Below are positions 20,291 to 28,675 of a stretch of DNA of 64,000 nt, piece after piece. The stretch comes from Enterobacter ludwigii (GTDB lineage: Bacteria; Pseudomonadota; Gammaproteobacteria; Enterobacterales; Enterobacteriaceae). The stretch's first letter is position 1. Each line of letters opens with the position of its first letter. Location: assembly GCF_001750725.1 (NCBI RefSeq), contig NZ_CP017279.1, positions 2,852,001 to 2,916,000 on the forward strand, written 5' to 3'. Below the pieces are notes generated by a model. The model saw only the letters and a program-made list of their open reading frames with translations, ran no database searches and had not been told where the DNA came from. Position numbers and translations under genes: made by a program.

Positions 20291-20425
20291 TCCCCTCCCG
20301 GTTCTGTTTCTGTTTTTGTGTATCGTCGTTGTTTTGGGCTACCATGGCGGCCCGGTGCGGAAAATGGCCCACACCTTACATTATCATAATGACAAATTAA
20401 CATAGTCGGAACATACGGCGCTTCT

Positions 20426-22330
20426 ATGATTGTTTTCTCCTCGTTACAAATTCGCCGCGGCGTGCGCGTCCTGCTGGATAACGCCTCCGCCACCATCAAT
20501 CCCGGTCAAAAAGTGGGTCTGGTCGGCAAAAACGGCTGCGGAAAATCGACCCTGCTTGCGCTGCTGAAAAACGAGATTAGCGCTGACGGCGGTAACTTTA
20601 CCTATCCGGGCAACTGGCAGCTTGCCTGGGTAAATCAGGAGACGCCTGCCCTGAGCGAACCCGCTCTCGACTATGTTATCGACGGCGATCGTGAATACCG
20701 TAAGCTGGAAGCTGAACTGAACGCCGCCAACGAGCGTAATGACGGTCATGCTATCGCCACCGTCCACGGTAAGCTGGACGCCATCGACGCATGGACAATT
20801 CGCTCCCGCGCCTCCAGCCTGCTGCACGGTCTGGGTTTCAGCAACGAACAGCTTGAACGCCCCGTCAGCGACTTCTCCGGCGGCTGGCGTATGCGCCTTA
20901 ACCTGGCGCAGGCACTGATTTGCCGTTCCGACCTGCTGCTGCTTGATGAACCCACTAACCACCTCGATCTCGATGCGGTTATTTGGCTGGAGAAGTGGCT
21001 CAAGAGCTATCAGGGCACTCTGATTCTGATCTCCCACGACCGCGACTTCCTCGACCCGGTGGTGGATAAAATCATTCATATCGAACAGCAAAGCCTGTTT
21101 GAATACACCGGCAACTACAGCTCATTCGAGCGCCAGCGCGCGACGCGCCTTGCTCAACAGCAGGCGATGTACGAAAGCCAGCAGCAGCGCGTGGCGCATC
21201 TGCAAAGCTTTGTTGACCGCTTCAAGGCAAAAGCGTCTAAAGCCAAGCAGGCCCAGAGCCGCATCAAGATGCTGGAACGCATGGAGATGATCGCCCCGGC
21301 GCACGTCGATAACCCGTTCCACTTCAGTTTTCGCGAGCCCGAGAGCCTGCCGAACCCACTGCTGAAGATGGAAAAGGTGAGCGCTGGCTACGGCGATCGC
21401 ATTATTCTCGACTCCATCAAGCTCAACCTGGTGCCGGGTTCACGTATTGGTCTGCTGGGGCGTAACGGCGCCGGTAAATCGACGCTGATTAAACTGCTGG
21501 CGGGCGAGCTTAACCCGGTCAGCGGCGAGATCGGCCTGGCAAAAGGCATTAAGCTTGGCTACTTCGCCCAGCATCAGCTGGAATTCTTACGCGCGGATGA
21601 ATCGCCCATCCAGCACCTCGCGCGACTGGCGCCGCAGGAGATGGAGCAGAAGCTGCGCGATTACCTTGGCGGCTTTGGCTTCCAGGGCGATAAAGTCACC
21701 GAAAACACCGAACGTTTCTCCGGCGGCGAGAAAGCGCGTCTGGTACTGGCGCTTATCGTCTGGCAACGCCCGAACCTGCTGCTGCTCGATGAACCTACAA
21801 ACCACCTCGATCTCGACATGCGTCAGGCGCTGACCGAAGCGTTAATTGAGTTTGAAGGCGCGCTGGTTGTCGTCTCGCACGATCGTCACCTGATCCGCTC
21901 CACAACGGACGATCTCTATTTAGTGCACGATGGCAAAGTCGAGCCGTTCGATGGCGATCTGGAAGACTACCAGCAGTGGCTGACGGACGTGCAGAAGCAG
22001 GAAAACCAGCCGGACGACTCGTCGAAAGATAACGCCAACAGCGCCCAGGCGCGTAAAGACCAGAAGCGCCGTGAAGCGGAACTGCGTACTCAGACCCAGC
22101 CGCTGCGTAAAGAGATTGCCCGTCTCGAAAAGGAGATGGAGAAACTTAACGCTCTGCTGGCTACCGTTGAAGAGAAGCTGGGTGACAGCGGTCTGTATGA
22201 CCAGAGCCGTAAGGCGGAACTGACCGACTGCCTGCAGACTCAGGCGAAGACGAAATCCAGCCTCGAAGCGTGCGAGATGGCGTGGCTGGACGCCCAGGAA
22301 CAGCTGGAAGCCATGCTGCAGGCCGACTAA
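20426..22330 (+). CDS. yheS: ABC-F family ATPase YheS
   Basis: Soluble ribosome-associated ABC-F ATPase (634 residues) with two nucleotide-binding domains and no membrane segments. Walker A motifs are GKNGCGKST (residues 34-42) and GRNGAGKST (about 345-353); signature motifs SGGWRMR and SGGEKAR and Walker B LLLLDEPTNHLD occur in both halves. A linker of about 80 residues joins the domains, and a charged coiled-coil C-terminal extension starts near 530. E. coli YheS helps ribosomes through stalling sequences. Here a LysR gene follows 15 bases downstream instead of yheT. Confidence 0.96.
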   Translation: MIVFSSLQIRRGVRVLLDNASATINPGQKVGLVGKNGCGKSTLLALLKNEISADGGNFTYPGNWQLAWVNQETPALSEPALDYVIDGDREYRKLEAELNAANERNDGHAIATVHGKLDAIDAWTIRSRASSLLHGLGFSNEQLERPVSDFSGGWRMRLNLAQALICRSDLLLLDEPTNHLDLDAVIWLEKWLKSYQGTLILISHDRDFLDPVVDKIIHIEQQSLFEYTGNYSSFERQRATRLAQQQAMYESQQQRVAHLQSFVDRFKAKASKAKQAQSRIKMLERMEMIAPAHVDNPFHFSFREPESLPNPLLKMEKVSAGYGDRIILDSIKLNLVPGSRIGLLGRNGAGKSTLIKLLAGELNPVSGEIGLAKGIKLGYFAQHQLEFLRADESPIQHLARLAPQEMEQKLRDYLGGFGFQGDKVTENTERFSGGEKARLVLALIVWQRPNLLLLDEPTNHLDLDMRQALTEALIEFEGALVVVSHDRHLIRSTTDDLYLVHDGKVEPFDGDLEDYQQWLTDVQKQENQPDDSSKDNANSAQARKDQKRREAELRTQTQPLRKEIARLEKEMEKLNALLATVEEKLGDSGLYDQSRKAELTDCLQTQAKTKSSLEACEMAWLDAQEQLEAMLQAD

Positions 22331-22345
22331 ATCCCCGGGAGGGTT

Positions 22346-23296
22346 ATGAGTTTCGATATCACGAGCGACATTACATTTCGTAAACTCAGCATCTTCATGA
22401 CCTTTATGGAGAAGGGCAATATCGCCCGTACCGCCGAAGCGCTTGGCCTGAGCGGCGTTAGCGTGCACCGCGCGCTGCATACTCTCGAAGAAAATGTGCG
22501 CTGCCCGCTCTTTACGCACAAAGGTCGCAATCTCATTGCGCTGCCTTCAGCCTGGACGCTGCTGGAATATTGTCAGGAAGTGATGCAGGTAATGGCGCGC
22601 GGGCTGGAAGAAGCGCGCAAAACGGCCGGTGTTGGCCAGGGACGACTGCGCGTCGGCACGCTCTACTCGCTGACGCTGGAAACCGTGCCACGCCTGATTA
22701 TGGGGATGAAACTGCGCCGTCCGGACCTGGAGATGGACCTGACGATGGGCTCTAACGAGACCCTGTTGCGTATGCTGGACGACGGTTTGCTCGACGCCAT
22801 CCTCATCTCTATTTCCGAAAGCGATATCGACCGCAACAGTCTGGAAGTGCTCCCCCTGTTCCATGACGACATTTTTCTTGCCGCACCGGCCTCTGCCACG
22901 CTGAACACCAGCGGGCCTGCCGACTTACGTGATTACAAAGAGCAGAAGTTTGTCGCGCTGTCGGAAGGGTTTGCCACCTACGCCGGGTTTCAGGAGGCGT
23001 TTCATATTGCCGGTTTCGAACCGGAAATCGTCACCCGCGTAAATGACATTTTCTCGATGCTGAGTCTGGTGCAGGCGGGCGTGGGCTTTACGCTCATGCC
23101 AGGCAGAATGAAGAAAGTGTATGAGAACTCAGTACAGCTACTGAAGCTGGCCCAGCCGTATCAGATGCAGCAGTTGATTGCCATTGTGTTTGCCCGCAAC
23201 CGCGAGCAAGACCCCAGCCTGCGGGCACTGGCAGCCGAAGGGCGAATGTATGCCCGCAGTATCGCCACCGACCCTGCGCAGACCCTACCGCTGTAG
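22346..23296 (+). CDS. mdcR: LysR-type regulator of malonate decarboxylase genes
   Basis: LysR regulator of 316 residues. The N-terminal winged helix (ITFRKLSIFMTFMEKGNIAR to about residue 70) is followed by an effector-binding domain (from about 95). Its place at the end of the mdc cluster identifies it as MdcR, the malonate-responsive activator. It begins 15 bases after the yheS stop with its own GGGAGGG Shine-Dalgarno and no visible promoter, so it may be transcribed with yheS. Its last 12 bases overlap the convergent mdcH stop. Confidence 0.88.
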   Translation: MSFDITSDITFRKLSIFMTFMEKGNIARTAEALGLSGVSVHRALHTLEENVRCPLFTHKGRNLIALPSAWTLLEYCQEVMQVMARGLEEARKTAGVGQGRLRVGTLYSLTLETVPRLIMGMKLRRPDLEMDLTMGSNETLLRMLDDGLLDAILISISESDIDRNSLEVLPLFHDDIFLAAPASATLNTSGPADLRDYKEQKFVALSEGFATYAGFQEAFHIAGFEPEIVTRVNDIFSMLSLVQAGVGFTLMPGRMKKVYENSVQLLKLAQPYQMQQLIAIVFARNREQDPSLRALAAEGRMYARSIATDPAQTLPL

Positions 23297-24181
23297 CCGC
23301 TTAGCGAGGTGTACCGCCACGTCTACACCACTGCGCTCCAGCGAAACCGACTCCCCTTCCCAGGCCGCCTGACGCGTCAGGCAGGTCAGTACTCCGCCAG
23401 GTGGCATTTCAATCGCCAGCCGAGCTTCACGCTCGTTGGCAGAAATCACCGCTTCCTGCCAGCGCACCGTGCGCGCCATATTCATCGCCAGATCGTCCGC
23501 GATTTTCTCAGGCGTCCAGAGCACGCGTCCTGTACTGCCGCTCAGGTAAGCACAGCGCGGGCGTGTGAGCGTGACGGATGTGAACGCCTCCACCAGCTTG
23601 TGCGCCGGCTCCGCCAGCAGTTCGCAATGGGAAGGCACGCTGACGGTCAGCCGATGCGCCTTATTAGCCCCTTTTGCCAGCGCGCGTTTCGCCACCTGCG
23701 CCATCCCCTCATCGGTGCCGGCGATCACAATCTGCGTTTCCGCGTTCAGATTGGCGATATACGTTCCGGTGCCTTCCAGCAACGCTTCAACCTGAGGCAG
23801 GGTCAGACCCATTATCGCGGTCAGGCCATAACCGTGCGGATAGGCTTGCTCCATGAGATCGCCACGCAGCGCGACCAGCTTCAGCGCGTCGGCAAATTCC
23901 AGCGCACCGGCAATGACCGCGGCCGGATACGCGCCAATAGACAGACCGCTGACGATATCCGGTGCCACGTCGCGTTGTTCAAGCTCACGCGCCCAGGCAA
24001 CACCGGCAATTAACAACGAAAGCTGAACGGCTCGCGTGTGGGTTAACGCTGCCGCGGTATCCAGCGTATCGACTTCGCCACCCAATACCTCGCGGGCCTG
24101 CTCCAGCGTCGTGCCAGGCAGGTTTTGCAGCATACCGGCATGCTGGGTGCCCTGCCCTGGAAAGGTAAACAGTATTTTCAT
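23285..24181 (-). CDS. mdcH: Malonate decarboxylase malonyl-CoA:ACP acyltransferase
   Basis: Malonyl transferase (298 residues) that loads the first malonyl group onto the MdcC acyl carrier so that the catalytic cycle can begin. It has the FabD-like N-terminus FTFPGQGTQHAGM and the nucleophile S81 in SGLSIGAYPAAV. I start at MKILFTFPGQG (24181), overlapping the mdcG stop as TGATG; a longer in-frame start 27 codons upstream lies inside mdcG and would precede the fold. Last gene of the operon. Confidence 0.93.
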   Translation of the reverse strand: MKILFTFPGQGTQHAGMLQNLPGTTLEQAREVLGGEVDTLDTAAALTHTRAVQLSLLIAGVAWARELEQRDVAPDIVSGLSIGAYPAAVIAGALEFADALKLVALRGDLMEQAYPHGYGLTAIMGLTLPQVEALLEGTGTYIANLNAETQIVIAGTDEGMAQVAKRALAKGANKAHRLTVSVPSHCELLAEPAHKLVEAFTSVTLTRPRCAYLSGSTGRVLWTPEKIADDLAMNMARTVRWQEAVISANEREARLAIEMPPGGVLTCLTRQAAWEGESVSLERSGVDVAVHLAKRLQR

Positions 24182-24798
24182 CACTCCTCCCTGTGCCACG
24201 GGTCCGCCACCAGACGTGGCCCACGGTGGGTTTTCAGCAACGTTTTGCCGTCGCGCAGCCACTCCGTCAGCGCAAAGCCGCCTTCAGGGGTGTCGACCTG
24301 GGTGTCTGCCCGACATAACGCGCGGCTGAGCTGTGACGCCCAGACACGAAAAGCGTCAGCCGACAGAGGCTGAGGGGCTCGCACCAGCAAATCGAGATCG
24401 CTGTCGGCATGAATGACCGGGATACCGGTCGCCAGGGCGTAGCCCGTGCTGCCCGTAATTCCCCACGTCCACGGCCATGACTGCTGAGAAAGTTGCAACG
24501 CCACCTGCACCGGTGGCTGAGTCACAAACGGTGAACGCAGAAGATCGGCGGTCACGCTCAACGCCTCGGGTGAGACCACCCGCACGACGTTGTCTGGCTT
24601 CACCCAACCGGCCGCCCGCTGGTCGCGGCGTAAACCGCGTACGCCAACGGGAATACGGCCAGCGTTATCAACATCACGCCGCACGACCACCGGTAAACCG
24701 GTATGCCATACCGCATCCACCCAGTCGTCAGTGATGCCTTCCAGCGCGTCACGCGCGTTAAGCCAGATGAGGTCGTGAGGGCGTAATGTTGTGGTCAT
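24181..24798 (-). CDS. mdcG: Phosphoribosyl-dephospho-CoA transferase
   Basis: Holo-ACP synthase (205 residues) that transfers the 2'-(5''-phosphoribosyl)-3'-dephospho-CoA group from its triphosphate precursor onto MdcC. It is a nucleotidyltransferase-type enzyme: GSTGYAL (116-122) and D134 and D136 in HADSDLDLL match the catalytic aspartates reported for Klebsiella MdcG. I start at MTTTLRPHDL (24798), two bases after the mdcF stop and after the Shine-Dalgarno AGGAATG; the longer in-frame start lies inside mdcF. Confidence 0.93.
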   Translation of the reverse strand: MTTTLRPHDLIWLNARDALEGITDDWVDAVWHTGLPVVVRRDVDNAGRIPVGVRGLRRDQRAAGWVKPDNVVRVVSPEALSVTADLLRSPFVTQPPVQVALQLSQQSWPWTWGITGSTGYALATGIPVIHADSDLDLLVRAPQPLSADAFRVWASQLSRALCRADTQVDTPEGGFALTEWLRDGKTLLKTHRGPRLVADPWHREE

Positions 24799-24800
24799 GA

Positions 24801-25760
24801 TTACATTCCTGAAGTCAGCGAGATAAACAGCGGCAGCGACAGGATACACAGTACCGAGCTTAACAGCAGCACCGCTTCCGCATCCGGAGACTGCACGCCA
24901 AAGCGGTTACCGAACACCACGCCGAAGAAACCGGCTGAGAGCGCAATCATCAGGATAGCGGTGATCGCCACGGAGCCGTGCAGACCGAAGATCAGAACGA
25001 TACCCCAGGCAATCGCAGGCTGGATCAGAAGCTTGGCTACGGTTGAGGTAATCACCATGGTGTTGATCTGCAGCTTACGCGCAGAGAGGATCACCCCGGT
25101 CAGGAACAGCGCGGCAGCCGTTGCAGAAAGGCCCAGTGGCTTAATGGCGGCCAGAACAAGTTCAGGCATTTTGATGCCTATAGCAGACAAAATCACACCC
25201 AGCAGGGGACCCATCACAATCGGTTTTTTAATCGAACGCCACATCAGCACCGGCAGCATCGAGAGCGTTGAACCGGAGTTATTGCCTTCGGCACGCGCTT
25301 TTTCACGTTCCAGAATCAGCAGGCAGAACGGCGTCATCAGTACCGAACCACAGGCAATAGAGACCGCCACGGACAGTGAGGTTGAAGAGCTCTCACCCAG
25401 CACGCTGCCCAGAATCGGCAAGCCAAGCGCGGCATAGTTTGGCAGCGCAACCGTCAGCGTAAGCACGGCGGCATCCTGTGGGGATTTTTTAAAGACGCTG
25501 GTCGCGAGGAAGTAAATGGCCGCGTAGGTTATCCACATCGCCAGGGTCAGCACCAGAATCAGCGGTGACTGGGCTACGATGCCAGTCCACGGGGTTTGCA
25601 CCGTGGCGCTGAACAGCGCGGCAGGCAAAGCAAAATCCATGACGAAGATATTGAGCAGGGAGACATTTTTGTTATCGACCATCTTTGCCTTACCGGCCCA
25701 GAATCCCAGCAGCATGATGACGAAAATCGGTGCAAGAGCATGAACAATTACGTAAGTCAT
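24801..25760 (-). CDS. mdcF: Malonate transporter, auxin efflux carrier family
   Basis: Membrane protein of 319 residues with about ten hydrophobic segments, belonging to the AEC (auxin efflux carrier) family. The N-terminal segment YVIVHALAPIFVIMLLGFWAG and the C-terminal SSVLCILSLPLFISLTSGM are typical. Its place between mdcE and mdcG indicates malonate uptake. A strong hairpin separates it from mdcE, so its expression may differ from that of the enzyme subunits. Substrate is inferred from context. Confidence 0.88.
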   Translation of the reverse strand: MTYVIVHALAPIFVIMLLGFWAGKAKMVDNKNVSLLNIFVMDFALPAALFSATVQTPWTGIVAQSPLILVLTLAMWITYAAIYFLATSVFKKSPQDAAVLTLTVALPNYAALGLPILGSVLGESSSTSLSVAVSIACGSVLMTPFCLLILEREKARAEGNNSGSTLSMLPVLMWRSIKKPIVMGPLLGVILSAIGIKMPELVLAAIKPLGLSATAAALFLTGVILSARKLQINTMVITSTVAKLLIQPAIAWGIVLIFGLHGSVAITAILMIALSAGFFGVVFGNRFGVQSPDAEAVLLLSSVLCILSLPLFISLTSGM

Positions 25761-25824
25761 AATTCACCTGTAGTAAAAAAGTTTAAGCACTGGCGCGATG
25801 ATTATTATTTTCAGGATGCAGGTT

Positions 25825-25856
25825 CCCGCGCGGACGTAACGGTTACGTCCGCGGGG
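25825..25856 (-). promoter_or_regulatory. Strong intercistronic hairpin between mdcE and mdcF
   Basis: GCGGACGTAAC and GTTACGTCCGC form a perfect stem of up to 11 pairs around a single G (in practice nine pairs with a small loop), extended by CCC/GGG past one bulged base. It starts 27 bases after the mdcE stop. No T run follows, so it is more likely a processing or stability element than a terminator. Confidence 0.65.
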
Positions 25857-25882
25857 AGTGCATCTGGCAGGTCTCTTTTTAC

Positions 25883-26686
25883 TTACCAGCTTGCCCGCAT
25901 GCGTTCGCGTACGAGGGCAGAGCTGCGGCGATTGTCAGCACCGAGACGGTTTTTCAGGGTGTTGTCCTGACGAGCGTCATGGATGGCCTGTTGCAGCGTG
26001 GTTTTCACCTGCGTCAGATCGTTTTCAGAAGGGGCATCCGGGTTGGTGATATCCAGCAGGTTGGAAAGCAGCCCCAGTGTGGCGTAGTTGCTGATGTCAT
26101 AGGCCATTGGCGGGATCGTTGCCGCCAGTTTTTCCAGCGCATCCACGGTACGTAGCGTAATACGCGCCGCAGACTCTTTACCCATGGCATGGATCAGCAC
26201 GCCTTTATCGTTAAAGGCAATCAGGCGGTTTGCCTGGTACCCGTGCGCCAGAAACGCGCCGGACATCGCTTTACCAACGATAAGCCCAATCACCGGATGA
26301 CCGGCCAGACGCGCGTTAGCATAGGCCGCCGCCGCGCCGGCCAACGCCTGGTGAATACCAAATGCCTCTTCACGACGGCCATAGGCCTGGCTTGGCACGT
26401 CAATCACCGCCACGATCGGGCGCTTCACGGCGCTGTTGGCATCGGCGGCAACGGTTTCGCTCACCACTTTCGCCAGCGTCCAGCCTTCCAGCAGACCGAC
26501 TTCCCCTTTCGCCGCGCGCGGGAAGTGGTTGTTGGCATCCGGTACCACGGCAACAAAACGTACCGTTTCACCGTTAAGTTCACCATCGGCCGCCTGTACG
26601 GACGGGCATAACCCTTCCAGGCGTCTGGCGTTCGGCGCGAGCGTTTGCAGCCAGAGTTCGCCACGGCTTACTGAGTTAGTCATCAT
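25883..26686 (-). CDS. mdcE: Malonate decarboxylase gamma subunit
   Basis: Carboxyltransferase-fold subunit (267 residues) that, with MdcD, decarboxylates malonyl-S-ACP to acetyl-S-ACP. The crotonase-like segments VIDVPSQAYGRREEAFGIHQ (about 95-115) and GLIVGKAMSGAFLAHGYQAN (about 134-154) are conserved with acetyl-CoA carboxylase alpha-type domains. Two successive ATG codons are available; the first (26686) overlaps the mdcD stop as ATGA. Co-expressed as DE pair. Confidence 0.93.
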   Translation of the reverse strand: MMTNSVSRGELWLQTLAPNARRLEGLCPSVQAADGELNGETVRFVAVVPDANNHFPRAAKGEVGLLEGWTLAKVVSETVAADANSAVKRPIVAVIDVPSQAYGRREEAFGIHQALAGAAAAYANARLAGHPVIGLIVGKAMSGAFLAHGYQANRLIAFNDKGVLIHAMGKESAARITLRTVDALEKLAATIPPMAYDISNYATLGLLSNLLDITNPDAPSENDLTQVKTTLQQAIHDARQDNTLKNRLGADNRRSSALVRERMRASW

Positions 26687-27516
26687 TTCACCTCCCGGGC
26701 AAAGAGCGCTTTAATCTGTTCGGCATCGGCCTGTTTGCGGGTGTCGAAATTCGTCAGACGGTTCAGGTAATCGTCATAGTTATCGGTGCGATGTTTTGCA
26801 GGCACGCCTTTGGCAATCGCGTCGTTCATCGCCGCTTTCACCGCGTTCACGCCATCGCCAACCAGCGCATCCACCAGGCCGCTTTCATAGCGGACTTCGC
26901 CACCGGTCATGCTCCAGATAAACGGACGGTCGCGGGAGTCATACTCTTCAATTCCCGCTTCCTGCTCGATAACCTGAGGACCATTCAGACCGAGACGCGC
27001 TTCGCGGGTGACAATCAGGTAACTGCACAGTGCAGCAGCGATAGACATCCCACCGAAGCAGCCCACGGTCCCGGCCACAATCCCGACCACCGGGGTGTAA
27101 CGGCGCAGGTCAACAATTGCCGCATGAATATCGGCAATGGCCGCCAGGCCCAGGTTGGCTTCCTGCAGACGCACGCCGCCGGTTTCGAGACACAGTACCG
27201 CCTGCGTCGGGATCCCGTTGCGGTTATCTTCAGCCGCCAGCTCCAGCGCCGCCGCCATTTTGGCGCCGGACACTTCGCCCATACTGCCGCCCTGGAACGC
27301 ACCTTCGATCGCCACCACTACCGCAGGCTGACCGTTGAGGGTGCCTTTGGCGACCACCATGCCGTCATCGGCCTGAGGAACGATGCCCTGCGGCCCCAGC
27401 CACGGGGAGATAATGCCTTCAAAAGGATCCAGCAGTTCGCGATAGCTCCCGTCGTCCAGCAATGCCTGCGCACGCTGGCGAGCTTTTAATTCAATAAAAC
27501 TCCGATCATCACGCAT
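26683..27516 (-). CDS. mdcD: Malonate decarboxylase beta subunit
   Basis: Carboxyltransferase-fold subunit (277 residues), partner of MdcE in the decarboxylation step, related to the biotin-dependent carboxyltransferase beta family. The conserved core includes GGSMGEVSGAKMAAALELA and CLETGGVRLQEANLGL (about 100-125), the latter providing the oxyanion-hole region. It overlaps mdcC by eight bases and mdcE by four, so translation is coupled along C-D-E. Confidence 0.94.
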   Translation of the reverse strand: MRDDRSFIELKARQRAQALLDDGSYRELLDPFEGIISPWLGPQGIVPQADDGMVVAKGTLNGQPAVVVAIEGAFQGGSMGEVSGAKMAAALELAAEDNRNGIPTQAVLCLETGGVRLQEANLGLAAIADIHAAIVDLRRYTPVVGIVAGTVGCFGGMSIAAALCSYLIVTREARLGLNGPQVIEQEAGIEEYDSRDRPFIWSMTGGEVRYESGLVDALVGDGVNAVKAAMNDAIAKGVPAKHRTDNYDDYLNRLTNFDTRKQADAEQIKALFAREVK

Positions 27517-27808
27517 GGCTCACCCCTTCAAAAACCTGTTCGATACGAATGCGTGCCACCCCCGGCGTCGCGCCAAAGTCGTGGATCGTCAGTTTTCCTG
27601 CAGGCAGGCTGCTGACGGTGTGCAGGCGGTTGAACAACGCCTCCCAGCGACCGCGGCTGTTGTCGACGGACGTGGTGATATCAATGGTTAACGTCTGGCC
27701 CGGTTCGGCGGCAAACAGCACCTCCATATCCCCGGAACCAACAACCCCTGCGAGCGCTTTGCCGCTTAACGCGCGGCTCGCTGGCATGGTTAATGTGATT
27801 TTTTCCAT
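27509..27808 (-). CDS. mdcC: Malonate decarboxylase acyl carrier protein (delta subunit)
   Basis: Acyl carrier subunit (99 residues) carrying the phosphoribosyl-dephospho-CoA prosthetic group through a phosphodiester bond to serine. The attachment serine is S25 in AGVVGSGDMEVL, the position known in Klebsiella. Malonyl and acetyl thioesters form on this group during catalysis. It lies nine bases after mdcB and overlaps mdcD by eight bases. Confidence 0.95.
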   Translation of the reverse strand: MEKITLTMPASRALSGKALAGVVGSGDMEVLFAAEPGQTLTIDITTSVDNSRGRWEALFNRLHTVSSLPAGKLTIHDFGATPGVARIRIEQVFEGVSHA

Positions 27809-27817
27809 AACATCCTC

Positions 27818-28675
27818 TTAATGCTTTGAATAAGGCGTTTCGATGCGATCGAGAAACAGCGTGGCGGCAAGCAGGTCGGCTGCTCCGCCCGGTGAGGCAT
27901 TGAGTGCCAGCATGTGGCGGTCTAACCTCGCCAGCGCCATCTGGCCTGCGGATGTCGCGCATCCTCCGGCGCTCAGCACCGCACGCGCACCGTTCTGCAT
28001 GGCCTCCAGCCCCGCCATCCCGGCGCGCGACAGCACGCAGGTGTCGGTAAGCGACGTCATGATGGCCATCAGCGCATCGAGCCTTGCATACGTTTCGCTG
28101 CTGCCGTTAAGACGGCTCAGACGAAGCTGCGGCAGAGCACGCTGCATCACGTGTGGAAATGCCTGCTGAGCCTCTTCACGTGCGCCCGGAACCCGGTAGC
28201 GGCGCGTGGCGCGTAGCCCTTTGCTGAACACTTTCGGCGCCGCGTCATCGGGCAGTTTCGCCAGCTGTGCCGCGGTATTCGCTACCGCCTGCGCGCTGGC
28301 ATCACCACCGAGCATCGCCACGGCACTGACCAGCAGCCCCAGCGCCCAAATCGCGCCGCGGTGGGTATTTACACCGTCGGTAGCCGCCATCATCTGCTGC
28401 TCACCTTCACGGCCGAGTCGCCCTATGGTTTGCCTGAGCGCAATATCCGCCGGACGCTGCCAGCTGTGTTGCGCCAGCGCCTGAAACGTGGGGGTCAGGC
28501 TGCGCGCGGAACGCTCCATCAACGCGAGCGACAGATCGTGGTGCGCGCCGTTCCCCCGACTGTCCACCAGACCGGGTTTCGGGCTTAACTGTGCTTCGTC
28601 AATCAGACACTGCGTGGCGGTTCGCGCCAGCCATTCGGCACCGCCTTCAACCTGAATCTGGGGCAGAAGTTTCAT
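27818..28675 (-). CDS. mdcB: Triphosphoribosyl-dephospho-CoA synthase
   Basis: CitG-family enzyme (285 residues) that couples ATP and 3'-dephospho-CoA to give the triphosphoribosyl precursor used by MdcG. Family motifs are seen in AQLSPKPGLVDSRGNGAHHD (about residues 30-50), in TDGVNTHRGAIWALGLLVSA (about 105-125) and in the terminal NASPGGAADLLAATLFLDRI. I start at MKLLPQIQVEGG (28675), which overlaps the mdcA stop as TAATG; the longer in-frame start 16 codons upstream lies in mdcA. Confidence 0.93.
   Translation of the reverse strand: MKLLPQIQVEGGAEWLARTATQCLIDEAQLSPKPGLVDSRGNGAHHDLSLALMERSARSLTPTFQALAQHSWQRPADIALRQTIGRLGREGEQQMMAATDGVNTHRGAIWALGLLVSAVAMLGGDASAQAVANTAAQLAKLPDDAAPKVFSKGLRATRRYRVPGAREEAQQAFPHVMQRALPQLRLSRLNGSSETYARLDALMAIMTSLTDTCVLSRAGMAGLEAMQNGARAVLSAGGCATSAGQMALARLDRHMLALNASPGGAADLLAATLFLDRIETPYSKH

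Noticed and set aside
20444..21091. 215-codon minus-strand frame opposite yheS
   Set aside because: Antisense to the first ATPase domain of YheS, with Walker motifs intact on the plus strand.
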